From an uncultured Ruminococcus sp. (GTDB taxonomy: Bacteria > Bacillota_A > Clostridia > Oscillospirales > Ruminococcaceae): a stretch of 5,370 nt of DNA. A program made the position numbers and the translations under genes. Below, piece by piece: positions 5,325-5,370 of this stretch. The stretch spans positions 1-5,370 of the forward strand of contig CAMOXW010000138.1 in NCBI GenBank assembly GCA_946629405.1, read 5' to 3'. Positions within the stretch are counted from its first letter, which is position 1. Each line of letters starts with the position of its first letter. Under the pieces are notes generated by a model. It was not told the origin of the DNA. It saw only the letters and a program-made list of their open reading frames with translations, and made no database searches.

Positions 5325-5370
5325 ATGATAGTTATCCGGTATATTTATAATGTTCCGAGCCGTCCGCCCC

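Noticed and set aside
1..5370. CRISPR array, tRNA or rRNA gene, insertion sequence
   Set aside because: No regularly spaced direct repeats, no cloverleaf-like sequence, and no transposase or terminal inverted repeats were seen.

Overview
The window looks like a chromosomal segment of a low-to-moderate GC Gram-positive anaerobe of the class Clostridia, most likely a Ruminococcus-type member of the Oscillospiraceae. The basis is strong AAGGAG/AGGAGG ribosome binding sites on every gene, tightly packed operons, a Hen1/Pnkp RNA-repair pair and a CbxX/SpoVK-type AAA+ ATPase followed by a small protein of a kind I associate with rumen and gut Clostridia. The genus is an inference.

Layout. Positions 1-819 carry a leftward two-gene operon: a cysteine-based protein-tyrosine/dual-specificity phosphatase (376-819) and, 23 bp behind it, an unrecognised acidic protein that runs off the left edge (start at 352). 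Positions 820-916 are a divergent control region. Rightward from 917 come hen1 (917-2260), an RNA 3'-end 2'-O-methyltransferase, and, overlapping it by 4 bp, a drastically shortened pnkp (2257-2748). A perfect 10-bp hairpin (2751-2774) ends that operon. A second rightward operon holds a 658-residue AAA+ ATPase (start best placed at 2837) and a small gene (4823-5297) whose reading frame is broken at a run of nine A. The last 73 bases hold no gene I can support.

Two things stand out. First, all three transcription units start from promoters of one design: an 18-bp imperfect dyad (TGT...ACA) lies exactly 10 bp upstream of a TATACT/TATGAT -10 box, with no recognisable -35 box, followed by a conserved start region reading CAGAA. 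One dyad (857-874) is shared symmetrically by the two divergent operons, and a second (2780-2797) precedes the AAA+ operon. This suggests one dimeric regulator controlling the phosphatase, the RNA-repair genes and the AAA+ operon as a single regulon.

Second, the pnkp gene appears to be an in-frame internal deletion: about 119 residues from the N-terminal kinase are joined to about the last 44 residues of the C-terminal ligase region, with the phosphatase domain and most of the ligase missing. In the complete system, Pnkp heals and seals RNA broken by ribotoxins and Hen1 methylates the repair junction so that it cannot be cut again. Here the methyltransferase looks intact but the repair enzyme does not. 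The final gene has a third oddity: an A9 run that breaks the frame, followed four bases later by a 12-bp stem-loop.
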